Source: Hysterium pulicare CBS 123377 (taxonomy: Eukaryota; Ascomycota; Dothideomycetes; Hysteriales; Hysteriaceae). From it: DNA of 59,025 nt. The stretch covers positions 1 to 59,025 of the forward strand of contig AJFK01000330.1 in the NCBI GenBank assembly GCA_000467715.1, in the 5' to 3' direction. The notes under the pieces are model-generated. The model was not told the DNA's origin. It worked only from the letters and a program-made list of their open reading frames with translations, and did not search any database. How positions within the stretch are numbered: the stretch's first letter is position 1; every line of letters starts with the position of its first letter. Position numbers and translations under genes: made by a program. Below, one piece after another: positions 33,775 to 45,265 of the stretch.

Positions 33775-35290
33775 ATGCCACTTCGGGTGCAAAAGCCTAT
33801 GCGCCTACTTCATTCGGCGATATCTAGAGTGTTGAGATACTTCAGCTCCGCAAGCAATTCTATTAGAAGCAAGCATACCATCCTTCTCCATTTCATTGAC
33901 CCCAATGATGAGAATTTACCTCGAGCATCCACCATCCTCTGGTCGACCGTTTGCTTTATTGCATTCCTGTTCCTTGGAGGCTTTGCAATTGGATATCCGA
34001 AGCCATGGATGCGTGTCCTGGTGTTGGTGTTCAATACATTGGTTTTTGTTATACTGGTATCTCTGAGTTCCCGTGATATGCTCTATCACCGTAAGGAGAG
34101 CCCAAACCGAAGTATTCTGCGTAGCCGTAACCTAACTGGCTCTAGCATAGGTCATCGACATTGCCGACGCAATCTTACAAATACCCTTCTTCTTTTCGTC
34201 CTTACGGTCGTAACAATGACCGTTTTGTACGAGTTTGTCTGGTACAAGGGCCTCAATTTATGGATTCTTCAGACCCGCCAGGAACGCATAGTAAGACTTA
34301 CACCCCTGCAAGCACGCAAAGCCTCTCACGGATTGACAAACTCTAACCGTACATTACAGCCATCGTTCCGCTTTCCGGCAATCTACCTCATCAAAGATAA
34401 CGCACATTTTCAAGCTAATCTACTTGACGACCAGCCATGGACATGCTTTATCGGAGCACAGGACCCGATGGCTCCGATGTGTAGTTCTCTAACCGAGGAA
34501 GAAGTGCTGGACACGAGCTCGTGCAACTGCAACGATAGCTGGGTCCCTCGTGTGCTCCCGAACTTCTTAGACGGAGACGGCGGTGATCGAAAGCGAAGTC
34601 TTTCTCTTCTCCCGAAAGAAAACCTTGTAACTCGCGCCAATGTCATGACTGTGAAGTTCATTTTCAATTGTAGGTCAATAAAGGGAGCAAATAAAATCTA
34701 TGTCATCGTCTGACGACAGCAAAAGACAACACCTCCCAGGCGGATCCTCAACTTGGTAGTCCGAATCTATGGATGTTCGTCTACGACTCCAACCTACCAG
34801 TTGGAGAAGCATATATACAGGGTTCTTCTAGCATGCGTTTGTTCAATGCCTACGGAACATCCACGGTACTACTAGATAACCATTATCTTGAGGCCCGCGA
34901 CGGAACAACGCGGTATGAATACGGTGAGAGCCAAGACTGATTTCCTACGACCAACATCTGTCGGTGATTACAAGCCAAAGGTCTGACGTATTCAGGTGTC
35001 GTTATTTCAACTTCTCCATACATGGGACAAGTCGTCTGCGACGTCGCGGGGCCACGTGAGGCGTATACTCCGTGTCGTGGCGTCTTGTTGCTAAATGTGC
35101 CTGGTTTTGATTCTACGATAATTAGTGAGCGACTGGCACTGACTTGGACGGTGAGTGTATGCGACGACTTGACATTTGCAATGATTAATGCTAAAATTAC
35201 GTGTAGGATGCGGTTGGGCAAGCAGGCGCATATTTCGCGCTGGTCCAAATCGTAAGTTGGATGATTTCAGGAGTAGCGTGGAGTGTTTGA
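33775..35290 (+). CDS. Orphan fungal membrane protein
   Basis: The family is not named in my knowledge, although the layout resembles uncharacterised fungal membrane proteins. Exons are 33775-34669, 34720-34923, 34996-35150 and from 35207, giving 445 residues if it stops at TGA 35288-35290. An N-terminal cytosolic segment is followed by two close membrane spans (LWSTVCFIAFLFLGGFAIGY and MRVLVLVFNTLVFVILVSL). A third comes after a basic loop (TLLLFVLTVVTMTVLYEFVW), then a ~230-residue domain with several Cys, including SSCNCNDSW. The C-terminus ends WTDAVGQAGAYFALVQIVSW with a last hydrophobic helix. A strong GTAAGT donor at about 35251 and an open frame after the stop (FDPYTAFRNPPRLQ) suggest that the real 3' end may be spliced differently. 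Confidence 0.65.
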
Positions 35291-35669
35291 CCCATATACC
35301 GCATTCCGGAACCCACCGCGCCTCCAAATTCATGATTGTACATATGCTGAGCGAGATCAACATGGAATTAGAGAGCGAGATACGATTGCGTCAATTAATG
35401 TTAGTCGCCTCCGGGGAGAAATATGTACGCCGCAAAGTCTCATTGTCTTCACGGGACGGATATCCGCCATTTAGCAATCCTTCACGAAGCTCTCATAGAC
35501 TTCACCACCATATCAGCTCTAACATATTGGCCACCCTGTATAACACAGGTGAGTATTCAGCCCATCGCAATCTCTCCTTCTTCGCTCTTCCCTCGCGGAC
35601 TCAAGGATATTCACTCGACCTTTGGTCGCCCCCGAGGACTCATGCAAGGTCCATGCCGGAAAATCATAG

Positions 35670-37229
35670 CTAGACTTTCCAGGTTCCGTGCTTTTTCCGA
35701 AGGAGGAAGTTGGACCCTACAGTAAGTAGTGCTCCAATTAATATCACCCCGGCGGCAAAACATTGGAGGCCTATATAATGAATGTCTTGCTGCCGAGCCA
35801 GAATCGCACCCATTATCGGCAATCCGGTGAGACACCTGACCGGAAATTAGCTCACTGTGGATGGGAATACCCCATGATACTTACGAAAGCCCTATAATGG
35901 GTTGGAAAGTTCCAAATCTGACTCCAAGTGTCTCAACGCTTCCCGATTTGGCCGCACATGGCATCAGGAGGCTGACAAATGCGCCACTCCCCAACCCATA
36001 TACCAGAGCAAAAACCATGAGACCTGCATGAGATGGATGATAGTCGAAAGGGATCCACAAGCAGAAGATGGAGCCTCCGGTTATTATCTCAACCACAGTA
36101 ATGACATTGAAGTACCCAATCTTATCTCCGAGATAAGGCGGAAGAATCCGTCCAGGAATCGAGCTCGCGCTATTCACAACGTCAGTTTAGACTCGAACCT
36201 ACTCAATACGAGCATCCATGATCCTCTTACTTGATGATTGATATCAGATACAACGCCAAAGAAGGAGAAAATCTGGTCGACACAGCCATGCTGGAGATGA
36301 AGTCAAAAGGAGCCCACAATCCCCACCTACTCATTGTCAGCACAGTCTCATGACCTCCGTCCGAGGTAACATCAACATACATGCTGAAGAAAGAGCCCAA
36401 AGTGTAAAGAGCAAACTCCAGGTCCATGAAAAGGGTCAGGTCGAACCACTTCAAATTTTTATCCCATTTCTTGCGGGGCAAACGGCTTGAGAGAAGGCAG
36501 CATGAGACTACGAGCAGTATGCCGATTAATAGCGCTGTGTATCGAACTGCACCAAAAAAGCCCACTTCTCCCATTACTTTGTTGAAGAAAAGAGGGAAAA
36601 TTACTCCACCTTCGGCTGTCAGGTCTGTATGTGACTGAGAAGGAGTGGAACCTACCGAGACTGCTGCCAGCAGTGACGATTCCTATGCCGAGACCACGAC
36701 GCCTCACAAACCACTGGCCAACACAAACGAATGAAGCGGTGAAGACTCCCCCAGCACCAATGCCGAAGCCGACACCTTGGGCCAGAAATATCTGATAGTA
36801 CTTTGTGCTAAGACTTGTCATGCACAACGAAAATACGCAAAGAAAGCTGCAGGGGTATAAGACCGGGCTGGGTCCATAAGTGTCGATTAATCGTCCATAG
36901 AGGGGACCGGGGATCCACATCAAGGAGAGCTGAATGGCAAATATCCAAGATATTTCCGAAGGCGTGTAATCGCGAAGGGTAGTCGCTTGATAAGTTGTTT
37001 GAAAGACCCCTATGCTATACGAAGTCAGCCTCCCATTTTCCATATTTCGTCGCTTCTGAGACGCTTACGCATTGAGGAAACCGAAGGTACAGAAAAGACA
37101 GATGAATGCACCCAACACGCAAAGCCAACCTGTTCGACCTTCCTCGGGCGGAATTGCAAGAGGATCAGTCTTGGCCTCATGGGTACTTTCGATATTGTTC
37201 TCCATAGTTGCTAGGTCCGATTCCGACAT
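35670..37229 (-). CDS. MFS transporter, monocarboxylate-transporter-like
   Basis: A 12-span major facilitator, likely a plasma-membrane carrier for organic acids or related metabolites. Exons are 37229-37069, 37014-36656, 36609-36231, 36169-35885 and 35835-35670, with introns of 54, 46, 61 and 49 nt. They total 1350 nt, or 449 residues. The hydrophilic N-terminus leads into [20 protein letters not shown]. The MCT-type signatures are [61 protein letters not shown] and SSLGGVIFPL, all typical of fungal MCT/MCH-like proteins. The final segment, [20 protein letters not shown], is also conserved. It is divergent from the Zn2Cys6 regulator at 38240, which may control it (inference). Confidence 0.9.
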
Positions 37230-38239
37230 TTTGGAAGTGAGGTGACGAAGGAAACGTATCTCAAGACTATACTAGAAGTAGAAATGAATGTTTCGACCTC
37301 TGCAAGTGCCGGGGAAATATTGTGCAGATGAAGAATGCTGGAGAGTTACCGATCCATTGCAGGAGCAGTCGAGTAGTTTATCAACTGAGCCATGATAGAC
37401 GTGTCAGACTCGTAAAGAAGAAGTGGATCGAGGCATAGTATGTCCTAGGATGGCGGCGGCCGACTCTACACACCTCCGTTAACACCGCCTCTCCGAGGCC
37501 TACACTTGTTTGGAAATATAAGCTAGTTTCTAGGTGCCTCTAGCCGAGAGGCATGAAGCATAGAGTCATTTTGTGGGTCCTGGTCGCGCTTTTCCTGCAT
37601 ATTCAGTACCAGAAAGCTATGCGCTCAACAAATTGCGACGTCCGCTGAGGGCCAGATACTCCTCTAAAACTATACTACCAAGCTCAATGGTGGATAAGAG
37701 CCATCAGGATGCTCATGTGCTGCTTGGTCTACAACAGTCTGTTATATCCAGTCTGGACGATTAAGATTGCCCAAGTGAGGACGAATTTCTTCGCTATCCC
37801 ATCTAGAACGGGATCGTCAAATCAGGCCTTTCCCTAGTTGAATTAGTGGCGGCCGACAAGCTGCCACCTGGGCGCGCGCGAAGTTCTTATTTGTCATCAA
37901 TCTAGCTTGGAGCGGCGATTATCAGTGTGAGACCGAACGGAGAATCTGAACCTGACATACATAGTACCCCTGCTGTCTCCTACTTATTCTATTTTATTCC
38001 GCGATGTTGTCGTAGCATGTCACCCCTGGCGGAACGTTGACCCGACACTAGCCTCCATCTCATTAGCGTATCATTATCCGTAAATCAACCGCATCGTTTC
38101 CATTCATTGTCATATCTCCCACACACCTGAAGTCTGACTTTGCCTCTTCAGCTTCTGGCCCCCTGAAACATTTACCTTACACTATCGCCTGCTTTTGACT
38201 ATTCAGTCCATTCCCGCGAGACGCGACCAAGTGCCCAAC
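37230..38239. promoter_or_regulatory. Divergent promoter region of MFS transporter and regulator
   Basis: About 1 kb lies between the two start codons. No repeat or unmistakable operator was seen. A 63-codon ORF at 37573-37764 is not supported. Confidence 0.35.
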
Positions 38240-40133
38240 ATGGACAGCCCGAAGCAGCATGCAACCCACGTCTGTGCGACCTGCAAGGCCCGAAAGAAAG
38301 GCTGTGATAAAATATTGCCCAGTTGCGGTTACTGTGCCCAGTAAGTTGCTATGATTCGCCTTGAATAGAATCCAGATAAACCAAGTGTATATACTAGGCT
38401 TATATGCAGACACAGCTTCTAGTTTTCGAAATCTCTCTTGAAGTTTCCCGATCTTGGTTTCCACTTTTCGCATAGCCAGTTTGGCTTACGGGTTATTCCT
38501 CAAAGTGCTTTCGCTACCGTCGGCCGGACCTTCCTAACTCTCTTAATTCTACTTTGTTTTGCCCAAGCTGAGAAAAAGGAGTTCTACTAACACCAGTATA
38601 GGAGGTCCCTTGTTTGCGAATATGTCTCTCCAGCGATCACACCGAAAGCGGAAAGCAATATATCGACGAAGAGAATTCCAGCAACACAACCACCAAGACC
38701 GGCGATACCAAGTGCAGAGACTCTACAGGACATAGGCTCCAGCATGCGCTCATCGCTCCTTCTGATGGACACGCTTTCTGATTCTATTTTATCACCTTAT
38801 CTGCCATTCGACGATTTAGTAGAGCAAAACACAATTGATGGTATGATTCATCTACAAGTTCGCCGTATCATTCAAGCAACAGGGGGCTATATCGATGATA
38901 TTACCGTCTGCTTCTTTAAGGGCGTGCATATATGGATGCCCATCATATCCAGAAGACGTTTCCATAATCGCCTTATGGATTCCCGTGTTCAACCAACCGC
39001 AGATTTTTCAATACTGCTCCTAAGTATTTGCTTGATCACGTACAGCGATAAGCCGCTTCAATCTAGTAGGAAACCTATGGATCCAGAGGCTTTATACCTA
39101 ACCAGTAAAATGCTGTTTGCCCATGTACAAGCTGTTGTCCCACCTACGACAAATCTCATCCAGGCCGGGCTGCTCATAGCTGCCTACGAATACGCTCATC
39201 GGCTCCAGGATACTGCATACACGTCAATTGGGGCCTGTGCAAGGATGGCTTACGCTGCAGGTTTGCATCAAGTCAAACCCAGCTCGGCAGCCCAAGACAC
39301 TGAGTTATATCAAAAAGCAGAGGAGGAACGGAATGTATGGTGGGGCATACTGATTTGGGAAAGGTAGACGCCTATACGTTGTGCTCGTGGTCATGGTAGC
39401 GACTAATTCGTAGCAGAGCCTTTTTCTGTGAAGTACCCACCCGAGCTCAACCGCTCGCCACTGAGTTTCCAGGCGCCGTTGAGCAATTACCTTCGGACAT
39501 GGAGGACTTTGAGCAGGACACTTCTTTCAATGATTCGACCCCGCCTCCAACGGTGTCTAACTTTGATTCACCGAAAATCGGCTACCTTGGTCGTGAGGTT
39601 CAAGCTGCCTACCTTCTGGACAAAGTAATCACTGGTCTAAAAGTAGATGACCTTGAGACCAAGCAAAAATTGCTGTCAGAAGTAGATGCAGATCTCCAGG
39701 TCCTGTTAGGAATCATCCTAAGCCAAAAGTATTTTGTGGCGAACTTCTGTGGATCGGTGGCCCTTAGCTTAAGGTATATTCACCATACTACTACCAAATG
39801 TGTAGTACATGGTATGCTGACAAACATAGGGCGCTATTCATTCTCCATTTGCACGTTCTCAACCAACCTATCTTGACAAAATCTCATGAAGAGTGGCACG
39901 AGAGCTCAAAAGCAGCACTTGATACTGTCATCAAAATGATAGTTGATATTGCACAAACGCATTTGATGACCGTCTGTGCCCGTCCAGCGACATCCTCGTA
40001 TAACTCCCGATCCTCACTGGAATACCTGACTACGTACCGCCGTAGTGACACTGAATCGTGGCTCAGAGATTGCGAGATACTCCAGGGCTCGATACAAGTC
40101 TTCAATGATCGATGGAACATTGTCTCCAAGTGA
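38240..40133 (+). CDS. Zn(II)2Cys6 fungal transcription factor
   Basis: Nuclear DNA-binding regulator. Exons are 38240-38340, 38602-39363, 39414-39773 and 39830-40133, with introns of 261, 50 and 56 nt, giving 508 residues. The zinc cluster is split by the first intron: CATCKARKKGC plus SCGYC in exon 1 and the sixth Cys (SLVCEY) at the start of exon 2, giving CX2CX6CX6CX2CX6C. The middle holds the fungal-specific regulatory domain, with LLAAYEYAH-like repeats and the conserved GACARMAYAAGLH, WWGILIWE and TRAQPLATEFPGA. The C-terminus stops abruptly at TGA 40131-40133 soon after FNDRWNIVSK; homologues are often ~80-100 residues longer, and repeats begin 170 bases downstream. It is adjacent to and divergent from an MFS transporter. 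Confidence 0.88.
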
Positions 40134-41140
40134 AGGATTCGATCTACGTAGCCAGCTTCAAGGATATGCAAAGTCCACGCCATTAATCGTCCCCAACATA
40201 AGAAGTGGTGATTTTACTGCTCATGCGGGCAGGGAGGCTTTCTCTACCACTTTTTTTCTGCTCTACACAATACGTTTGAGCTCCGTGAAGCCTCTCAAGT
40301 CCAGTTCACGCAGGTAAGAGTATTTTATTTATTTATTATTTCATTGAGCTCGTCCCGATCGCGTCAGCGATTTTGCAAGCTTTACTACAAATCCTTCTAT
40401 TATCATACTTCAAAACCTTCAAACAAACCTACATATATCCTACATGTACATGCAAACAATAATGCTAACTAACAACTAGTTCGACCACAATAGCCTTATC
40501 CAAGTCGAATTTGATCTTTCAATCACGATCGCATCACCACTCAGTCAGGGTGAGCTTCGAGGTGACTCTACATTCAATCATGATCGCATCACCACTCACG
40601 CAGGTAAGAGTAAATCACCTTAATACCCTTTCGGCTTACGACCTTTACTCTCTTCTTATATTTTACTTCTATTAATTTTAAAGAATAGAAAGATAAAAAA
40701 TAGTAGACTTAGAGAAGAAGGCTAAATGTGAAGAGCTGGAAAGTTAGAGAATATAGTTCCTCTTATGGAGCTAAACTAAATTTGGGGAGCTTCACCCATC
40801 TCACAGCTTAAAACGGCAGCAAATCTCATACGCGCCGGGCTTTCAGGCTTATGTGCATTTCCTGCTCATCTAATTTCGACGATATTGCTTTTATTACTGT
40901 TTACAAATTCAGTCCTATGGATGCTACTTGTGGGAAGGTGAACAGTTCAAGTTGCTCGACGCTGCTTCGGAATCGACTTTAATCTGCACCGCAGTTAAAT
41001 GGTTTCACCATGATATTTGCAAAGGTACGATGAAGAATTCCTCCGTGTTCGCCATATTGGTAGAGCAGAGTGATCGTAAGTAAAGTACCAATGTACTAGG
41101 GATAGCTTTCCTTAGCCAATATCGAGATCACAGACCTTGA
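40134..41140. other. Intergenic region with direct repeats and AT-rich patches
   Basis: About 1 kb holds AT-rich stretches (about 40320-40450 and 40640-40760) and the direct repeats listed separately. No gene was seen. A 90-codon frame crossing 40130-40317 may be a lost extension of the upstream regulator. Confidence 0.55.
40306..40612. repeat. Direct repeats flanking an AT-rich ~290-bp unit
   Basis: TCACGCAGGTAAGAGTA occurs at 40306-40322 and again, unchanged, at 40596-40612. Between them, a 26-bp element (TTCAATCA, one variable base, then GATCGCATCACC and ACTCA) occurs at 40518-40543 and 40573-40598 with a single C/T difference. The left copy of the 17-mer is followed by TTTATTTATT-rich sequence. 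The nested arrangement suggests insertion or duplication of a short nonautonomous element, but terminal inverted repeats are not evident. Confidence 0.85.
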
Positions 41141-42610
41141 TCAATTTCGAGTTCGATAAATGTTTGTGATCTCGCAAGGGCGATCCCTTTTAATTTTGCC
41201 CTTGCTCGACATTCTGTAGGCACGTTGTATTACTGAAATGTCGTAAGGAAATGCACTGAGATCCAGCTGTCTAAAGTCCTCGAGGTAGATTTGTTCCGAA
41301 TAGTGCTTGCCATCCGTCGTACTAAACTTGAACTCCCATGGCCGCGACACACGTAGAGTTTTCATTACTGGGAAATCCAATTGAAGAATTCGTTGAAGAG
41401 CCGAATCCCAGGATCCTTTACATATGCTCAATGAGTGCGCTCGGAAGTTTTCAAGGTGATGGGAACGAGATTTCAAGAATTCTACCAACTCATCTTCTTC
41501 GAAAAGCCAGCCGTGGACCATTTCCAGTCGCTGTAGCGATTTGAGAGATGTGAGCGTGGGCAAAAGAGCGGTTGGAGCAACACGTTCCACCCGTTCGTCT
41601 TTGATTTTTACCCCGTATAGTGCCAACTTCACCGTGTGTATCTTTGGTGTATGCTGCAACATGTTCGAAAAGGGTTGGAGCTGAGATATCCGAGATTCCC
41701 TGGTCGAAGATGCAAATAGTCGCACATCAATGCTCCGGGGGTTTGCCATCATCTGCTCTGAGGGTGTTGAGCGTGGCATAGCAAGTAGTAATGATGCGGA
41801 TAACATGAATTTAGCGCTCGGATCGTTGGCGCCCCAAACAGTCAGTCCTTTCAAACTGATATGAGCTTTGGAAAGCGCGGAACAAAATGTTCGCAGAACA
41901 TGGTACCAACGGCGAGAATTGTAGATGGAGTACCTTCGGTTTCGTCGTCGCGAGAGCCTGCCAGGGGTATTCAGGCCAGTGTTGGCGTCATGCTTGAGCC
42001 AAGCAGCACGGAAGATCTCATGATCGCCACTTTCCAGCCATCCTCCAAGGTGGAATAATTCCCTTGTGAAGTTCTCGTCAATGAGCCTTACATGTTGCAC
42101 ATTTGAAAAGACTTTCAGCGCATTCGCGAGCCTTCCAACGCCATTGTCCGTGGTCAGAAGTGCTTCCTGCGAATCATAGCACTTTTTGTAGGCTTTGAAC
42201 ATTCTCGGCATATTGACATGGCTGTCTTCTGCATATTTCAAGACTTCCATGAGTTGACCTTCTTCAGTTTGATGACTGAAGGCAGGGCCTGTTCCAAGGG
42301 TGAGTGTGTGAATTGAGGGAACAAGTGCTTTTGAGCGCCCTATATCGACTAGGTCTTGCACGTTAAGTTCGGTGATACGAAAACGCCGTCGAGCGATGAT
42401 GTTTCCAAGACTCGGAAGTGCGGCGCGATAGAGTAGATGGTTGACTAGCCTCACGTTACATATGTCGATCTTCGCGGTCTGCGGGAAGTATTCCCAGGGA
42501 ATATAGTTGAAGTTCGATCGAGGGGATTCGCATGTCAGCTTTGGTTCTTGCACAAGCTCTTCTAATTGCTCCACAATCAACATGGCTATTTCGAGAGGGA
42601 CTCGATCCAT
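41141..42610 (-). CDS. F-box-like fungal protein of unknown function
   Basis: A single-exon 489-residue protein. It begins MDRVPLEIAMLIVEQLEELV and continues to a CNVRLVNHLLYRAALPSLG segment, the pattern of degenerate F-box proteins (LPxEI..I...L then RLVCRxF). These would link substrates to SCF ubiquitin ligases. The remainder lacks WD40 or kelch repeats but has Leu-rich segments (TLTLGTGPAF, HVRLIDENF, TVKLALYGVK, SLQRLEMVHG) with roughly LRR-like spacing, common in fungal F-box proteins. There is no signal peptide or membrane segment. The assignment is by pattern only. Confidence 0.6.
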   Translation of the reverse strand: MDRVPLEIAMLIVEQLEELVQEPKLTCESPRSNFNYIPWEYFPQTAKIDICNVRLVNHLLYRAALPSLGNIIARRRFRITELNVQDLVDIGRSKALVPSIHTLTLGTGPAFSHQTEEGQLMEVLKYAEDSHVNMPRMFKAYKKCYDSQEALLTTDNGVGRLANALKVFSNVQHVRLIDENFTRELFHLGGWLESGDHEIFRAAWLKHDANTGLNTPGRLSRRRNRRYSIYNSRRWYHVLRTFCSALSKAHISLKGLTVWGANDPSAKFMLSASLLLAMPRSTPSEQMMANPRSIDVRLFASSTRESRISQLQPFSNMLQHTPKIHTVKLALYGVKIKDERVERVAPTALLPTLTSLKSLQRLEMVHGWLFEEDELVEFLKSRSHHLENFRAHSLSICKGSWDSALQRILQLDFPVMKTLRVSRPWEFKFSTTDGKHYSEQIYLEDFRQLDLSAFPYDISVIQRAYRMSSKGKIKRDRPCEITNIYRTRN

Positions 42611-43468
42611 AACGGTTGCGCTAATTCGTCTGCGCTGGAAGTTCGCCTTGCTGGTTTGCGTGGAACGATTTCAGAATGCACCAAACCAAGGTCTTGATTC
42701 AGGGAAAGAGGAGCACTTATCAGTATCCAGCGACATGTTGGAGGAGTTGGACGGTCTTATACTCGCAGAGGAGAGGAGTCATAACGAACCACGGAAGAGA
42801 GTCTGGGTCTCTGACGAGTGTTGTGGTCTTGGAGCACGGTTTCGCCGTTTACGCTAACCTGAAACCAGCGCTAGCGTCATCGGCCCCACGCCGCTGCGAG
42901 CTACAAAACCCGCACCTCTCCTCTTTTCTTCCCTTCAGGTCGTCCTCCTCACCAACGCTGCGTTTCTTTGCTCACACACAGACGCTGGGTCTCGCACTCA
43001 GTCCGTCCCTACATGCAAATGAGAAATTCGGAGTAATCTTCACTATCTTCTTGTCACCTCGCTCTGCGAGCTCTGGCATGACTGCCCGTGAGGGCCTGGC
43101 GTGACACTCACGTCTGCATTTGGCATCAGAAATCTCAGGGCCCACGTCGCCTTTGCTTGCCTTCGGGTAGGTGTCGGTGCTCAGTGGATACCCTATGGGA
43201 GCCGGTGCGAAGATTGTGTGCTTCATTGAAGTGACACTTTAGTGCAATACGCGGCGTACTGCACCTTGAGTAGCTGAAAGGCGAAAGAGGGAAGGTATCA
43301 TTCGATTCCGATTACTCTGGTGAGGAGGACCGCTTCGATTTCTTTTCAAGGTCAGTCATACCCGTCACAAATGCTTTTCAAGCGCAAGAGTCAAAGATTA
43401 CTGCTAATTATTAAACGGAGGAGTTGGCACTAGGTACTCTCTTTATGCGAAAATGCATGATCAACTTC
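42611..43468. other. Intergenic spacer
   Basis: About 860 bases hold the promoter of the F-box-like gene and the 3' flank of the dioxygenase. The plus-strand ORFs at 42507-43104 run antisense or have random composition. No element was recognised. Confidence 0.45.
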
Positions 43469-44386
43469 CTACCTCTCCTTCGCGCAATGCTTTTCGCCTT
43501 CAAGGCCGCCTTGCAACCCGAACGCCAGTTTTCCATTATCGCCTTTGACATTATCATGACTCATTCGCCGCGAACCACTCTCTTCCTTTTCCTCCTTGGT
43601 GTACATGATATCAGTCCGCATGGTCAGCTTTGTCCCTTTCACAACATCGTCTCCGGAATGCAGCAGGAAACGGTGCTGGAAAAGAAGGACCCTTCCCCTC
43701 TTTGGCTCAACATCAAGTCGATTCTTCATGCTATACGAATGAAAGGTCGTCGTTCCGCCAACCAACTCTTCCTCGCTTGCATCTGAAGTGGCGTCGCTGA
43801 GGTACAAATGTAGGGTGAAATTTGACCTTTCCTGTCCATCGGGGGTCTCATATGTACCATCACAATGAGCTGCTCCTGTATTAGCACTTAACTAGGCATG
43901 AATTGCGTGGACTGGCGACTTACGGCGGAAGTATTCGCCGCCTACGTATTTCAGAAATCTCATTCGTTCATTCAAACGCGTCATTTTCCATACTTCCTTG
44001 CGCTTGACTGGACCGATACCTGTGACCTTTGGCCAGTTATCTAATCGCTTCAGTTCAGGCACCACAGTCTCAATACGGGCCCATAACTTGGCCACCATCT
44101 CGGGTGAGTCCCAGATTATACGGCCGCAACTCCTCACGTCTTCAATCATCCTTTGTTTCCCATTCCCTACATTCACCATTGCACGTTCCCACTGTCCGTC
44201 AGTAGTGGATTCAGCCGCGGCGATGAGCGCCTTGCATTCGTCGGCAGACATTACGCCATCCAGTACGACGGCCCACAGACCGTCGTATTCAGGCAAACTC
44301 GTTTTCTTAAAGTCGATTGGAGAGACGGTGAGGTTGGGAGCAGGACCAGCCAGGAAGTTCTTGGGCAGTTTACTGGTAGCAGCCAT
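43469..44386 (-). CDS. 2-oxoglutarate/Fe(II) dioxygenase, prolyl-4-hydroxylase-like
   Basis: Uses Fe(II), 2-oxoglutarate and O2 to hydroxylate a substrate, classically proline. Exons are 44386-43924 and 43869-43469, with a 54-nt intron, giving 287 residues. The splice recreates YFRPHCDGTYETPDG, whose HxD supplies two iron ligands. The distal His lies in FQHRFLLHSGDDVVKG, followed by TKLTMRTDIMY, in which a Lys/Arg binds 2-oxoglutarate. The upstream block NERMRFLKYVGGEYF is the usual RFLxYxxGxxF motif. There is no signal peptide, so it is probably cytosolic or nuclear. Similar single-domain P4H-like proteins are widespread in ascomycetes; the substrate is unknown. Confidence 0.88.
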
Positions 44387-45265
44387 TGTGGGAGATCCTG
44401 GACGAAGTTGATGGAAAGGACTGGATAATGGGAATAGCCAAGTATGGAACTGGTCTGGTAGCCAATGTTCAGACTGGTGCCTTACCTTGATATGACTACG
44501 ACGTCCTGATGCCGTCTATGGTTGCCTTACAACTCAATGGTCTGTGCAGGAGTGGCTTCGCCTTCAATAAAAGTGACTGCGCCTTAGTAGTGACTAAGAA
44601 GACAGCTCGAGTCATGGAGCGTCGGAGAATTTATTACACAAGTGAATGGCATAATTTTGGTGGTGAATCGTACATGGATATGTGTAAAGGCGTGCAGTCA
44701 GTCTCTGCTTTTGGAGGCAGCCTGGCAGCCGCATGATCGGCGCTGCCGTTGCTGTCTGAGACCCTTGCCGTTGTGTGCCAACTTGCCAAGTTCACCCCCA
44801 GCCCTGAGCGACACATCATCAACACCATACTCGACTCTTCCTCAGCGACACGCGATACTCCATTTCGTTCTCGTCTGTCTTGCTGCGACTCTGTTCTCCA
44901 TCGCAGTTCGCTCAAAGCGCAATTGCACCTCATCCAGCCCAAGCCGCTCGTTTCCAATCATCGCGCCAAGACCGCAACTTCACCTTAATTTCCCAACTTT
45001 CAACTTCGCTCACTTCAATTGCTGTCGCACAGCTCCGTCAAAATCCCTTCTGCGACACCACCGTGAACTGCTATCGTCACTTCGCGCATATATACACTTG
45101 ATTCCATCGATGAACCCGGACTTCTCCAGCCATCGCATCAGCCGCGCAAACCCACCTTCGTTTCACCGTCGTGGAAGACGGACGGCCCCTCCGCCTCCCA
45201 ATTCATCGACACGTCCACTCGTTCTCCCTGCTACGCCTACCAATTATCATATATAATCAACCATA
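44387..45265. other. Divergent intergenic region
   Basis: About 880 bases lie between the dioxygenase (minus) and the RGS gene (plus). The overlapping ORFs between 44509 and 45256 are Ser/Pro/Arg-rich frames of a pyrimidine-rich leader. They look like the 5' UTR and promoter of the RGS gene. Confidence 0.5.
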
